From EC70 sp018675395 (lineage in GTDB: Bacteria; Verrucomicrobiota; Verrucomicrobiia; Verrucomicrobiales; DEV007): 10,209 bases of DNA. Below the pieces are notes generated by a model. It did not search any database. It was not told the origin of the DNA and saw only the letters and a list, made by a program, of their open reading frames with translations. The position numbers and the translations under genes are program-made. Shown one piece after another: positions 1-6,764 of this stretch; the stretch's first letter is position 1, and each line of letters begins with the position of its first letter. The stretch spans positions 1-10,209 of the forward strand of contig JABGYE010000071.1 of NCBI GenBank assembly GCA_018675395.1, read 5' to 3'.

Positions 1-900
1 CTCGTAAACTTCTTCGATCGTTGAGGAGTCCTCGCCGACCGCGACGGCCAATGAATTTAGACCCACGGGTCCGCCATCAAACTTGTAGATCAGGGACTCG
101 AGTATTCTCTTATCCATTTCATCGAGACCATCATCATCAATGTCGATCATTTTGAGGCCCCCGTCTGCGACTTCCTGAGTGATGATTCCATTCGCTTTGA
201 CTTGAGCGAAGTCTCGGACCCACCGCAATAATGAATTGGCAACTCTCGGAGTCCCTCTCGAACGGGATGCAATTTCTAATGCTCCGCCTGATTCGATTTC
301 AACTTTGAGCAGTTCAGCTGACCTGCTCACTATCTTGGTCAGTTCTTCAGCCGTGTAGTAATCGAGACGGTTAGTCATCGTGAATCTGGATCTGAGAGGG
401 GCAGTTAGCATTCCGGCACGAGTCGTTGCTCCTACCAAAGTGAATCTTGGCAATGAGAGTTCGATGGTCCTCGCATTGGGGCCCTGATCAATAATGATAT
501 CCAACCGATAGTCTTCCATTGCCGGGTACAGATACTCTTCGATGGCTGGGTGAAGCCTATGGATCTCATCAATGAATAGAACGTCACCCCTCTTAAGGTT
601 AGTAAGTATTCCAGCAAGGTCCCCAGCCTTTTCAATTTGGGGTCCACTCGTTGAATGAAGTTGGGATCCGGTAGCGGAGGCGATAATATGTGCCAAAGTA
701 GTTTTGCCTAGGCCAGGTGGCCCAGATAACAGGATATGAGCCAAAACATCTTCCCTCTGCTGAGCGGCTTCTATCATTAGGGAAATCCGCTCTTTGATTT
801 TCTCTTGCCCAAAAAACTCCGTCAGTTCTGGTGGTCTCAAAGAGATATCAAAGTCAGTTTCTGGGGATTCAGTGGCTTCTGTGTAAAAATTCTCCTGCAC
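1..900 (-). CDS. ruvB: RuvB Holliday junction branch-migration ATPase (3' end beyond the window)
   Basis: RuvB is the hexameric AAA+ motor that, with RuvA, drives branch migration of Holliday junctions in recombinational repair. The minus strand is open without interruption from 900 to the left edge, giving 300 residues. Visible motifs are Walker A GPPGLGKT at residues 60-67, Walker B DEIH at 111-114, the sensor-1 segment GATTRAG, and the sensor-2 region SRGTPRVAN. The winged-helix part contains KFDGGPVGLNSLA and ends at GEDSSTIEEVYE. Family members are usually about 335-350 residues, so only about 35-45 C-terminal residues are missing. The start is a GTG at 898-900: an in-frame stop lies two codons upstream (904-906) and no ATG lies nearby, and the resulting N-terminus is of normal length. 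A GGGA about 15 nt upstream is the only Shine-Dalgarno-like element. ruvB is divergent from bamA. Identification is essentially certain; the GTG start is likely. Confidence 0.97.
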   Translation of the reverse strand, partial: MQENFYTEATESPETDFDISLRPPELTEFFGQEKIKERISLMIEAAQQREDVLAHILLSGPPGLGKTTLAHIIASATGSQLHSTSGPQIEKAGDLAGILTNLKRGDVLFIDEIHRLHPAIEEYLYPAMEDYRLDIIIDQGPNARTIELSLPRFTLVGATTRAGMLTAPLRSRFTMTNRLDYYTAEELTKIVSRSAELLKVEIESGGALEIASRSRGTPRVANSLLRWVRDFAQVKANGIITQEVADGGLKMIDIDDDGLDEMDKRILESLIYKFDGGPVGLNSLAVAVGEDSSTIEEVYE

Positions 901-1034
901 GATTTATTTGATTTTTCCCATTAATATCACTTGAAGCGAACAAAAATTAATTAATATTAACGATATTTTATAAACTTTACCATTAAACCAGCTAATTATA
1001 TTAAACAAATACTGAGCCATTAATATCCTAATTG

Positions 1035-1047
1035 GCTTATAATAAGC
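1035..1047. repeat. 13-bp perfect inverted repeat (GCTTAT-A-ATAAGC)
   Basis: Six bases on each side of a single central A at 1041 are perfectly complementary. The plus strand reads a consensus -10 hexamer, TATAAT (1038-1043), inside the dyad, but I find no matching -35. The dyad also lies at the expected transcription start of the minus-strand promoter candidate at 1050-1058. It could be an operator or just AT-rich chance; no regulator is identified. Confidence 0.4.
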
Positions 1048-1049
1048 AA

Positions 1050-1058
1050 ATTATATCA
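1050..1058 (-). promoter_or_regulatory. Candidate extended -10 promoter for ruvB
   Basis: On the minus strand this reads TGATATAAT, a perfect match to the extended -10 form TGnTATAAT of primary sigma factors. Extended -10 promoters can work without a good -35, and none is evident here. The start point would be near 1043, giving a leader of about 140 nt. A second plain TATAAT lies nearer the gene on the same strand (995-1000). The choice between them is unresolved. Confidence 0.35.
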
Positions 1059-1073
1059 AATTATGGATTAGAT

Positions 1074-1086
1074 TTACGATTCGTAA
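1074..1086. repeat. 13-bp perfect inverted repeat (TTACGA-T-TCGTAA)
   Basis: Six bases on each side of the central T at 1080 are perfectly complementary. Its arms differ from those of the neighbouring dyads, so it is not a copy of the same operator. It lies just upstream of the minus-strand extended -10 candidate. Function is unknown. Confidence 0.4.
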
Positions 1087-1140
1087 GTTAACAAAAGAAG
1101 ACAAAAGAAAAACAATTAACTTTTATGTATTATCTGATAA

Positions 1141-1164
1141 ATGGCTTGAATCAAGCCGAGCCAT
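1141..1164. repeat. Nested dyads upstream of bamA
   Basis: The core, 1143-1157, is GGCTTGA-A-TCAAGCC, a perfect 7-1-7 dyad. An outer pair, ATGGCT (1141-1146) with AGCCAT (1159-1164), shares bases with it, so the two pairings exclude each other. The core covers the -35-like TTGAAT of the bamA promoter candidate, a place where a dimeric regulator would interfere with transcription. Operator function is inference. Confidence 0.45.
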
Positions 1165-1175
1165 TTGTCCATAAT
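1146..1175 (+). promoter_or_regulatory. Candidate bamA promoter
   Basis: TTGAAT (1146-1151, 4 of 6 to the sigma-70 -35) is followed after 18 nt by CATAAT (1170-1175, 5 of 6 to the -10). Transcription would start near 1182, leaving a leader of about 30 nt before the bamA ATG. The leader opens with a small inverted repeat, ATCTT-CAAT-AAGAT (1183-1196). The -35 is covered by the dyad at 1143-1157. The match is reasonable but untested. Confidence 0.35.
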
Positions 1176-1211
1176 TCCACTGATCTTCAATAAGATACTC
1201 TGAATACCATA

Positions 1212-3488
1212 ATGACATTTCATATCAGGCAATTAATCTCGGCCGCGTTCATTTTCATTTTTCTAGTACTTGGGCAGTCAGTTCTGCGTGCTGAGAAAAT
1301 CACTGATATTTCTATTCAGTATGCCGGAGCTCCAACAGTAGATCAGGCTGCTCTTAGTACTCAGATACGCAGCAAAGTGGGTAGCGAACTAGATGCGATG
1401 GAGGTCGAAGAGGATATCAAAAATCTGTATTCGAGTGGTTTAGTAGATAATGTTAGGGTTTTGACCGAGCCAAATGAAGGTGGTGTTCGTGTTATATTTC
1501 TGGTCCGTACACGTGCCATTTTGGGGGAGGTTTCTTTTATAGGAAATTCTTTGGCCACTAATAAATTACGCAAGGAGACGGAACTTGAAATTGGTGAAGC
1601 CTTTGATGATACGCTCCTAGAGACGGCCCGAGTGAATTTGGAGGCATTATATAAGAAAAAGGGATTTTCCAATGTGGGTATTACCTATAAGGTTGGAGGT
1701 GCCGAGAGGCCTGGATTTTCGAGAGTCACATTTGTCGTTGATGAGGGAGTTTTGGAAAGGCTCAACAAGGTTAAATTTTTTGGTAACGAATCCATTTCTG
1801 ATCGGGTCCTCTCGGGACAGATGCATGTGAAGGCCAGTCGTGCGTATAATGTTTTCAAAAAGAACCGGGGCATTGATTCTGCTGAACTAGAAGAGGATGT
1901 CGTTAGGGTTGAGGAATATTATCGTAACCAAGGTTACATAAATGCACGTGTGACTGAGGTAGTACGTGAGCCTGCAGGTGATAAGGTGGATCTTGTCATC
2001 CATATTAATGAGGGGAACAGGTTCACAGTAAATAAGGTTTCTGTTTCAGGAATAAAGGCCGTGTCTCAGAAGGATATTCTGCCCCTACTAGAGATGAGGG
2101 AAGGTGCCGTATATTCTTCCGAAGGCATCAGTACTGACTTGGTCGGATTGCGGAGGTATTACTCGAACAATGGTTATTCAAATGTGCGTATTTCTCCCCG
2201 CGTTGACAGCTCTTCAGAGACCATGGTTGATATTGAATACGCAGTTTCAGAAGGCGTTCAATCAACGGTCGAATTGATCAACATCAGTGGTAATGACCGG
2301 ACTCACGATAAGGTTATTCGTCGTGAACTGGCCCTCGCTCCTGGGGATGTATACAATGAAACGAGGTTAGAAGTGAGCCGCAACCGTCTCATGGGATTAG
2401 GATTCTTTGAAGGTGTCAACGTGACTCCGACTGACTCTGCAACGCCTGACCACACAGACATTAGTATTGAAGTTAGAGAGAAATCGACAGGCACGGTGAA
2501 CTTTGGCGCAGGGTTCAGTTCGATTGATAACTTGGTCGGATTCATGGACATCGTTCAGACCAATTTCAAATTATTCGGCAAGCCGCACGTGGGTGGCGGT
2601 GAAAAGATTCGTCTTGGAGTGCAGTATGGTAGGAGACGGAAGGACTTTCAGTTCGATTATACTCAGCCGTGGCTCTTTGATAAGAAGCTGGCACTTGGAA
2701 CGGGCCTCTATTTTAGGGATCTCCTATATCTTTCTGATAAGTACGATCAGACCATTGGGGGAGCCTATATGAGTTTGCGTAGGCCGCTCGGTGAATACAC
2801 GTCACTTTCGTTTAAGGCTAGCCTAGAGAATTATGAGATTGATGTGGATTCAGATTCAAGTGATACCCTCAAGCAGGAAGAGGGCGAATATGATCGCGCG
2901 CTCTTCGCAGTGAATTATGTGATAAACACTACAGACAGTCAGTACCTGACCAGACGAGGTCACCGAATATCTCTTGGTACTGATGTTTCCTTTGGTGATG
3001 TGGAAACTTATGGAGTTCAGCTTTCAGGATCTAAATATTTCCTCTTACCCTTTGATACTATTTTAAGCATTAATGGGCAGTACCGTAGTGTTGACGGTGA
3101 TGATAATGTTCCGATTTTTGAGCGTGAGTTCTTGGGAGGTGCCCGTAGCCTGCGAGGATATGAGTATCGTGAGGCGAGTAGTCCGGCGCTTCGCGACGAA
3201 CAGGGAGAGCCATTAGGTGGAAGGACAGCAGCTTATTTTACTGCGGAGTACAGTTTTCCATTGCTCAATCTAAAGAAGTTTAGAGGCCATGTTTTCTATG
3301 ATGGAGGAATCCTTTCCAACGATGCTTGGGACTTTGGAGGAGACTATTTGTCTGATTATGGTATTGGACTGGACCTTTACCTGCCGATGGGCCCGATCCG
3401 GTTAGATGTGGCCTGGCCTATGCAAACAAACGAATGGGTAGAGGATAAGATGAGGTTCCAGTTCAATATGGGTTATCAGTTCCGCTAA
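1212..3488 (+). CDS. bamA: BamA, outer membrane protein assembly factor
   Basis: BamA is the Omp85-family core of the machine that folds and inserts beta-barrels into the outer membrane. The 758 residues begin with a signal peptide (hydrophobic stretch about 9-24, cleavage probably after Ala27). Five POTRA domains follow at about 28-100, 101-179, 182-268, 271-349 and 352-424, with recurring features such as YxxxGY and an F/I-x-G-N turn (FIGN near 109, FFGN near 189). The Omp85 barrel spans about 427-758 and carries YTQPW and the signature LRGY (residues 647-650), the equivalent of VRGF in E. coli. Five POTRAs and the location ahead of skp and lpxD favour BamA over TamA. The ATG is the first possible start after an in-frame stop at 1191, and no clear Shine-Dalgarno precedes it. 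The protein ends QFR, with Arg last instead of an aromatic residue. skp starts 100 nt downstream. Confidence 0.96.
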   Translation: MTFHIRQLISAAFIFIFLVLGQSVLRAEKITDISIQYAGAPTVDQAALSTQIRSKVGSELDAMEVEEDIKNLYSSGLVDNVRVLTEPNEGGVRVIFLVRTRAILGEVSFIGNSLATNKLRKETELEIGEAFDDTLLETARVNLEALYKKKGFSNVGITYKVGGAERPGFSRVTFVVDEGVLERLNKVKFFGNESISDRVLSGQMHVKASRAYNVFKKNRGIDSAELEEDVVRVEEYYRNQGYINARVTEVVREPAGDKVDLVIHINEGNRFTVNKVSVSGIKAVSQKDILPLLEMREGAVYSSEGISTDLVGLRRYYSNNGYSNVRISPRVDSSSETMVDIEYAVSEGVQSTVELINISGNDRTHDKVIRRELALAPGDVYNETRLEVSRNRLMGLGFFEGVNVTPTDSATPDHTDISIEVREKSTGTVNFGAGFSSIDNLVGFMDIVQTNFKLFGKPHVGGGEKIRLGVQYGRRRKDFQFDYTQPWLFDKKLALGTGLYFRDLLYLSDKYDQTIGGAYMSLRRPLGEYTSLSFKASLENYEIDVDSDSSDTLKQEEGEYDRALFAVNYVINTTDSQYLTRRGHRISLGTDVSFGDVETYGVQLSGSKYFLLPFDTILSINGQYRSVDGDDNVPIFEREFLGGARSLRGYEYREASSPALRDEQGEPLGGRTAAYFTAEYSFPLLNLKKFRGHVFYDGGILSNDAWDFGGDYLSDYGIGLDLYLPMGPIRLDVAWPMQTNEWVEDKMRFQFNMGYQFR

Positions 3489-3510
3489 TTTTCAGCGCGA
3501 ACTTATCATA

Positions 3511-3523
3511 CCTTTTGAAAAGG
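3511..3523. repeat. Perfect inverted repeat between bamA and skp
   Basis: CCTTTT-G-AAAAGG is a 6-1-6 dyad in the 100-nt gap after bamA. As RNA it could form only a short, AU-rich hairpin, and no T-run follows it, so it is not a convincing terminator. It could be a processing or protein-binding site, or chance. Confidence 0.35.
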
Positions 3524-3588
3524 ACATTGCTGAACCGAGTATTTCTCTTGAAAATCGAACTATTGTGTAGGATTCTCCTTTCATTGTT

Positions 3589-4173
3589 ATGACCAAATCT
3601 GCCTTCTATCTTCCAGCTGTTATAATTAGTCTAGCCTTCATGATGTCCGGTGCCTTTGCGCAGGGAATGAAGATTGGGATCGTTGATATGAACCGGGTCT
3701 TTGCCGAATATTATAAGACAAAGGATGCGGATAAGGTTGTGAATGAGCAAAAAGAAGCGGCCAAGAAAGAGCTAGAGACGATCAATAACGATTATAAAAA
3801 ACTATTGGATAGTTATCAGAAATTGGCAACAGAAATTAAAGATCCCGCAATCGGTGAAGAGCTTAGAAAGACGAAGCAGAAAGAGGCACAAGAGGTAGCG
3901 TCGAAGGCACGTGCTCTTGAGCGTGAGAAGAAGGAGCTCTCAGACAGGAGGCAGAGAATGCTGCTCACAGAAGTTGACAGAAAGCGCAAAGCTTTGATCG
4001 AAGAGATACAAGACGCTGTAGGCGATATGGCCAAGAAGAAGAATTATGACATCGTCTTTGATAAGTCGGGCCTTGGAACGCGAGGCATTCCTTTTCTCCT
4101 GCATTCCAAAGACGCAGTTGATTTTAGTAAAGAACTCATTGGAGTATTGAACAAGAATGCCCCTTCTCCTTGA
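3589..4173 (+). CDS. skp: Skp/OmpH-family periplasmic chaperone
   Basis: Skp binds unfolded outer-membrane proteins in the periplasm and delivers them to the Bam complex. The 194 residues start with a typical signal peptide (hydrophobic core about 8-20, cleavage after AFA at 22-24). Next come the family's first strand, MKIGIVDMNRVF (27-38), and a long highly charged Lys/Glu-rich helical region (about 45-145) that would form the coiled-coil arms. A C-terminal strand segment, NYDIVFDKSG, closes the core. Length and domain order are normal for OmpH/Skp. The ATG is the first possible start after an in-frame TAG at 3568-3570. An AGGA at 3569-3572 is too far upstream to be a standard ribosome-binding site. 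Position between bamA and lpxD matches the arrangement known in many Gram-negative bacteria. Sequence in this family is poorly conserved, so the call leans on architecture and neighbours. Confidence 0.92.
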   Translation: MTKSAFYLPAVIISLAFMMSGAFAQGMKIGIVDMNRVFAEYYKTKDADKVVNEQKEAAKKELETINNDYKKLLDSYQKLATEIKDPAIGEELRKTKQKEAQEVASKARALEREKKELSDRRQRMLLTEVDRKRKALIEEIQDAVGDMAKKKNYDIVFDKSGLGTRGIPFLLHSKDAVDFSKELIGVLNKNAPSP

Positions 4174-4192
4174 GTGGGGTGCATCGTTAATA

Positions 4193-4217
4193 GAAGGAGG
4201 AAAACCTCCAACCCGTG
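4193..4217 (+). promoter_or_regulatory. lpxD ribosome-binding site inside a hairpin, with GTG start
   Basis: GAAGGAGG (4193-4200) is the only strong Shine-Dalgarno sequence in the window. It is followed by AAAA and then CCTCC (4205-4209), which is perfectly complementary to GGAGG (4196-4200). The motif ends 14 nt before the GTG at 4215, longer than the usual spacing of 5-9 nt. The 5-bp GC-rich stem would hide the site if formed. An in-frame TAG at 4191-4193 rules out any earlier start, so this element decides the start. Confidence 0.6.
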
Positions 4218-5264
4218 CAGATTAAACTTTGCGACATAATAGCTAATCTTGAAGCTGAAGTCATTAACCCTGCCCAAGAGGGAATTGGGATAAGGGGTCT
4301 CGCTTCTCTTTCGGAGGCCGGCCCGGAAGAATTATCTTTTTATCATGATGGTCGTTACTTGAATGACCTGAAATCGACTAAGGCAGCTGCCGTTTTAGTT
4401 CCCTCAGGGTTTGATGAAGAGGTTGCCCATGTTCCTCTCATTAAAGTTAAGAGCCCATCCATTGCATTTAATGAAATTGCCAAGGAACTGTACGCTTCAA
4501 AATTAAATTCACATGAGAAAGGTATTCATCCTAGTGCAGTCATTGCTGAGGACGTTCAGATGGATCCTGCCACTGTCAGTGTAGGGCCGAACGTTGTGAT
4601 TGGGGCGGGAACAAAAATAGGGGAAGGCGCTACGATTAGTGCCGGAGTCATTATAGGTTCCAACGTCGAAGTGGGCGAGAATGGTTACTTTTATCCAAAC
4701 GTTGTGATTTATGATCGTTCACGGATCGGAAAACGTGTGATCGTGCATGGAGGGAGTATCATTGGCTCTGATGGTTTTGGGTTTGAATATGATGGATCAG
4801 CGCATCAAAAGATTGAACACTTTGGCTACGTGGTTATCGAAGATGATGTCGAAATCGGAGCAAATTGCACAATAGACCGTGGCCGTTTCGGAAAGACCTT
4901 GATAGGTCAAGGAAGCAAATTTGATAACTTAGTCCAGGTAGCGCACAACGTGATCATAGGTAAGAATTGTATTTTTGTTGCCGATACGGCCATAGGAGGA
5001 AGCTGTAAGATTGGAGATAACGTGACAATGGCAGCTCAGGTAGGTGTTGCCGGGCACATAGAGATCGGTTCCAACGTTGTGCTCGTTGCTAGGACTGGAG
5101 CGACGAAGAGTTTGGTGGGTGGAGAGCCTGGTAAGCCTGCATTCTATTCTGGATTCCCTGCTGGTCCGATTGAGAGGGTTAGAAAAGAAATGGTTTTTCC
5201 AAGGAGACTCCCAAAAATATTGTCTCGGCTAAAGGCAGTCGAGGACAAGCTCTCCGAAGAATAG
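4215..5264 (+). CDS. lpxD: LpxD, UDP-3-O-(3-hydroxyacyl)glucosamine N-acyltransferase
   Basis: LpxD transfers a 3-hydroxyacyl chain from acyl-carrier protein to the 2-amino group of UDP-3-O-acylglucosamine, the third step of lipid A synthesis, in the cytoplasm. The 349 residues, a normal length, show the N-terminal uridine-binding domain (about 1-100, with GLASLSEAGPEELSF). A left-handed beta-helix of hexapeptide repeats follows (about 103-310), recognisable from repeated V/I-x-x-G spacing. The catalytic histidine is His244 in QVAHNV, the counterpart of His239 in E. coli, and SDGFGF (185-190) is another family hallmark. The C-terminus is a charged helix. The start is GTG, the first available after an in-frame TAG at 4191. 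lpxD begins 41 nt after skp, so co-transcription with it is likely. fabZ and lpxA, which often follow lpxD, are absent: the next gene converges. Confidence 0.96.
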   Translation: MQIKLCDIIANLEAEVINPAQEGIGIRGLASLSEAGPEELSFYHDGRYLNDLKSTKAAAVLVPSGFDEEVAHVPLIKVKSPSIAFNEIAKELYASKLNSHEKGIHPSAVIAEDVQMDPATVSVGPNVVIGAGTKIGEGATISAGVIIGSNVEVGENGYFYPNVVIYDRSRIGKRVIVHGGSIIGSDGFGFEYDGSAHQKIEHFGYVVIEDDVEIGANCTIDRGRFGKTLIGQGSKFDNLVQVAHNVIIGKNCIFVADTAIGGSCKIGDNVTMAAQVGVAGHIEIGSNVVLVARTGATKSLVGGEPGKPAFYSGFPAGPIERVRKEMVFPRRLPKILSRLKAVEDKLSEE

Positions 5265-5277
5265 AGAGGTTAGAAAA

Positions 5278-6639
5278 TTATTCTAAGTCTATTTCTTTTC
5301 CAGGGTCAGGAATGATGACTTCTGTTTCCGGTAAACGCTGACCCAGTCTTTGCTTCATCCATTCGATGGCCCCTTGGTCACCGTGCACTAGGATAATTTT
5401 TTCAGGGCGAACTGATTCTGCATATTCAATTAAACTCTCTCTCGAGGCGTGCCCGCTGAAGTCAAAGTTTTGAACTGAGCATTGACGTTTTACGGGATCC
5501 TTTTTTGAATCCAAGAGGACCTCTTCTCCTCTTTCTGATCCAATGAGTCTTGCCATTGGTGAATCGGGATCGGCATATCCGACGCAGGCGACAAGGTTAC
5601 GGGGGTTGGCGATGAACTGTTGAGCTAGTCTGTTTGACATGGTTTTCTCTGTCATCATTCCGCTAGACAATGTATAAACGTTTCCCTGTTCTAGTTTTGG
5701 AAGTTCACCCCTCGACTTTGGAGTAGATAATAAGCCTTTCACGCGCATCAGGTTGAGTCCTTTATGGTTGCGTCTAATGCGATTTGAGAATCGGTCATAT
5801 ATCTTAGTCATTTTTATGCTGAGCCCACCTATCAGGAATGAAGTCTTTCTTAATTTTCTGGCTCTTTGAAGTTCGTAGAGCATCATGATTGTCTCTTGGG
5901 TCCTTCCCATCGCAAATAGAGGGATCATTACTGAACCCTTCCCTTCGAGACATTCTTCCATGCTTAATGCGAGGCGTTCCGCTTCAGACCATCTGGAATA
6001 TTCCGGATCACGTGCAGCTCCGCCTCGGGTACATTCTAAGATGAGAACGTCAATTTTTTCCTGCGGAAAGTCGGCCCCCTTAAGAATGCTCTGATTCTCA
6101 AAATGAACGTCCCCCGTATACATTATTTTTTTCCCGGAAAATTCAAAGAGGGATCCGACCGCACCCATGACATGGCCGGCGTCATAAAAAGTGCAGGAGG
6201 TGCCTCCGGTCTCATGTAATTCAAATTTTTTACCGTTCCTTCTCGGATGCCATTGTTTGTTTACTTTGTGAATTTCACGGTGGGTGAATAAAGGATATTC
6301 ATTAATTCCAAGTTCTTCCCTTTTGGATGTCATTACATTCACCGAATTGTGCAGGAGTGCCTGGGCTAGTGCATCAGTAGCCTCACTCATGAAGACCGGC
6401 ATTTCTGGGTAATGTCTTTGGATCACGGGCAAGGATCCTGAATGGTCCAGATGTGCGTGGGAAAGAATGGCCGCATCTAAGGGTTCATCTATGATTCGGT
6501 CGAACTGAGGTAAGGCATCCTTTGATTCTGCTTTGGGGTGCATTCCTGAATCAATTAGAATTCGCTTACCCCCTAAGCTAAGAAGGTAACAATTCGCTCC
6601 AATTTCTATGTTGCGAGTTAGGCTTTGAAAGCGAATCAT
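5278..6639 (-). CDS. Metallo-beta-lactamase-fold protein of the beta-CASP (CPSF/RNase J-like) group
   Basis: Proteins of this type are zinc-dependent nucleases acting mainly on RNA; the substrate here cannot be read from sequence. In 453 residues the metal-binding motifs are all visible: HAHLDH (61-66), His156 in AGHVMG, Asp177 in YTGDV, and C-terminal His397 (FSGHAS) and His429 (LVHGD). Between the lactamase halves sits the beta-CASP cap, with LECTRGG as the probable motif A and a segment GMMTEKTMSNRLAQQF followed by NPRNLVACVGY. The cap motif A is less typical than the usual ESTYG followed by His. FSGHA and LVHGD mark the RMMBL tail of processing nucleases. The ATG directly follows an in-frame TAG (6640-6642), so no longer start exists; no Shine-Dalgarno is seen. 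It converges with lpxD (13-nt gap) and diverges from the sulfatase. Fold assignment is strong and the exact activity is not known. Confidence 0.88.
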   Translation of the reverse strand: MIRFQSLTRNIEIGANCYLLSLGGKRILIDSGMHPKAESKDALPQFDRIIDEPLDAAILSHAHLDHSGSLPVIQRHYPEMPVFMSEATDALAQALLHNSVNVMTSKREELGINEYPLFTHREIHKVNKQWHPRRNGKKFELHETGGTSCTFYDAGHVMGAVGSLFEFSGKKIMYTGDVHFENQSILKGADFPQEKIDVLILECTRGGAARDPEYSRWSEAERLALSMEECLEGKGSVMIPLFAMGRTQETIMMLYELQRARKLRKTSFLIGGLSIKMTKIYDRFSNRIRRNHKGLNLMRVKGLLSTPKSRGELPKLEQGNVYTLSSGMMTEKTMSNRLAQQFIANPRNLVACVGYADPDSPMARLIGSERGEEVLLDSKKDPVKRQCSVQNFDFSGHASRESLIEYAESVRPEKIILVHGDQGAIEWMKQRLGQRLPETEVIIPDPGKEIDLE

Positions 6640-6764
6640 CTAGTAGAACTTATTATCTAATGCTTCAAATTGGTTACGCCAAGTAATAAACTCACATCTT
6701 TAATACCCTTTTTATTTGGTTAAGATTTCATTCACTGAATTTGCTTCTTAAAAATTAATATCTC

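Larger units (their letters stand above)
901..1211. other. AT-rich divergent intergenic region between ruvB and bamA
   Basis: This 311-nt stretch holds no credible reading frame or RNA gene. It is visibly richer in A and T than the genes on either side. It contains three perfect odd-centred dyads (1035-1047, 1074-1086, 1143-1157), a tandem ACAAAAGAA (1091-1099 and 1101-1109), and promoter-like hexamers on both strands. It must hold the promoters of ruvB and of the bamA cluster. Confidence 0.8.

Noticed and set aside
432..647. A 71-codon minus-strand frame inside ruvB
   Set aside because: It overlaps the ruvB frame, which carries the Walker B and sensor motifs through this stretch; it is an out-of-frame shadow.
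1091..1109. Tandem ACAAAAGAA as a possible repeat array
   Set aside because: Only two copies in A-rich DNA, with no further units nearby; a simple-sequence origin is enough.
901..1211. A small RNA or riboswitch in the ruvB-bamA gap
   Set aside because: The dyads are short and AT-rich, and no conserved aptamer-like architecture or terminator was recognisable.
1361..2551. Several minus-strand open frames inside bamA
   Set aside because: They lie opposite a well-supported BamA frame, are serine- and leucine-rich as expected for reverse-strand shadows, and have no domain signature.
5270..5286. Inverted repeat TTAGAA-AATTA-TTCTAA at the lpxD / beta-CASP gene junction as a bidirectional terminator
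   Set aside because: The 6-bp stem has a single GC pair and no T-run follows on either strand, so it would be too weak to terminate transcription.
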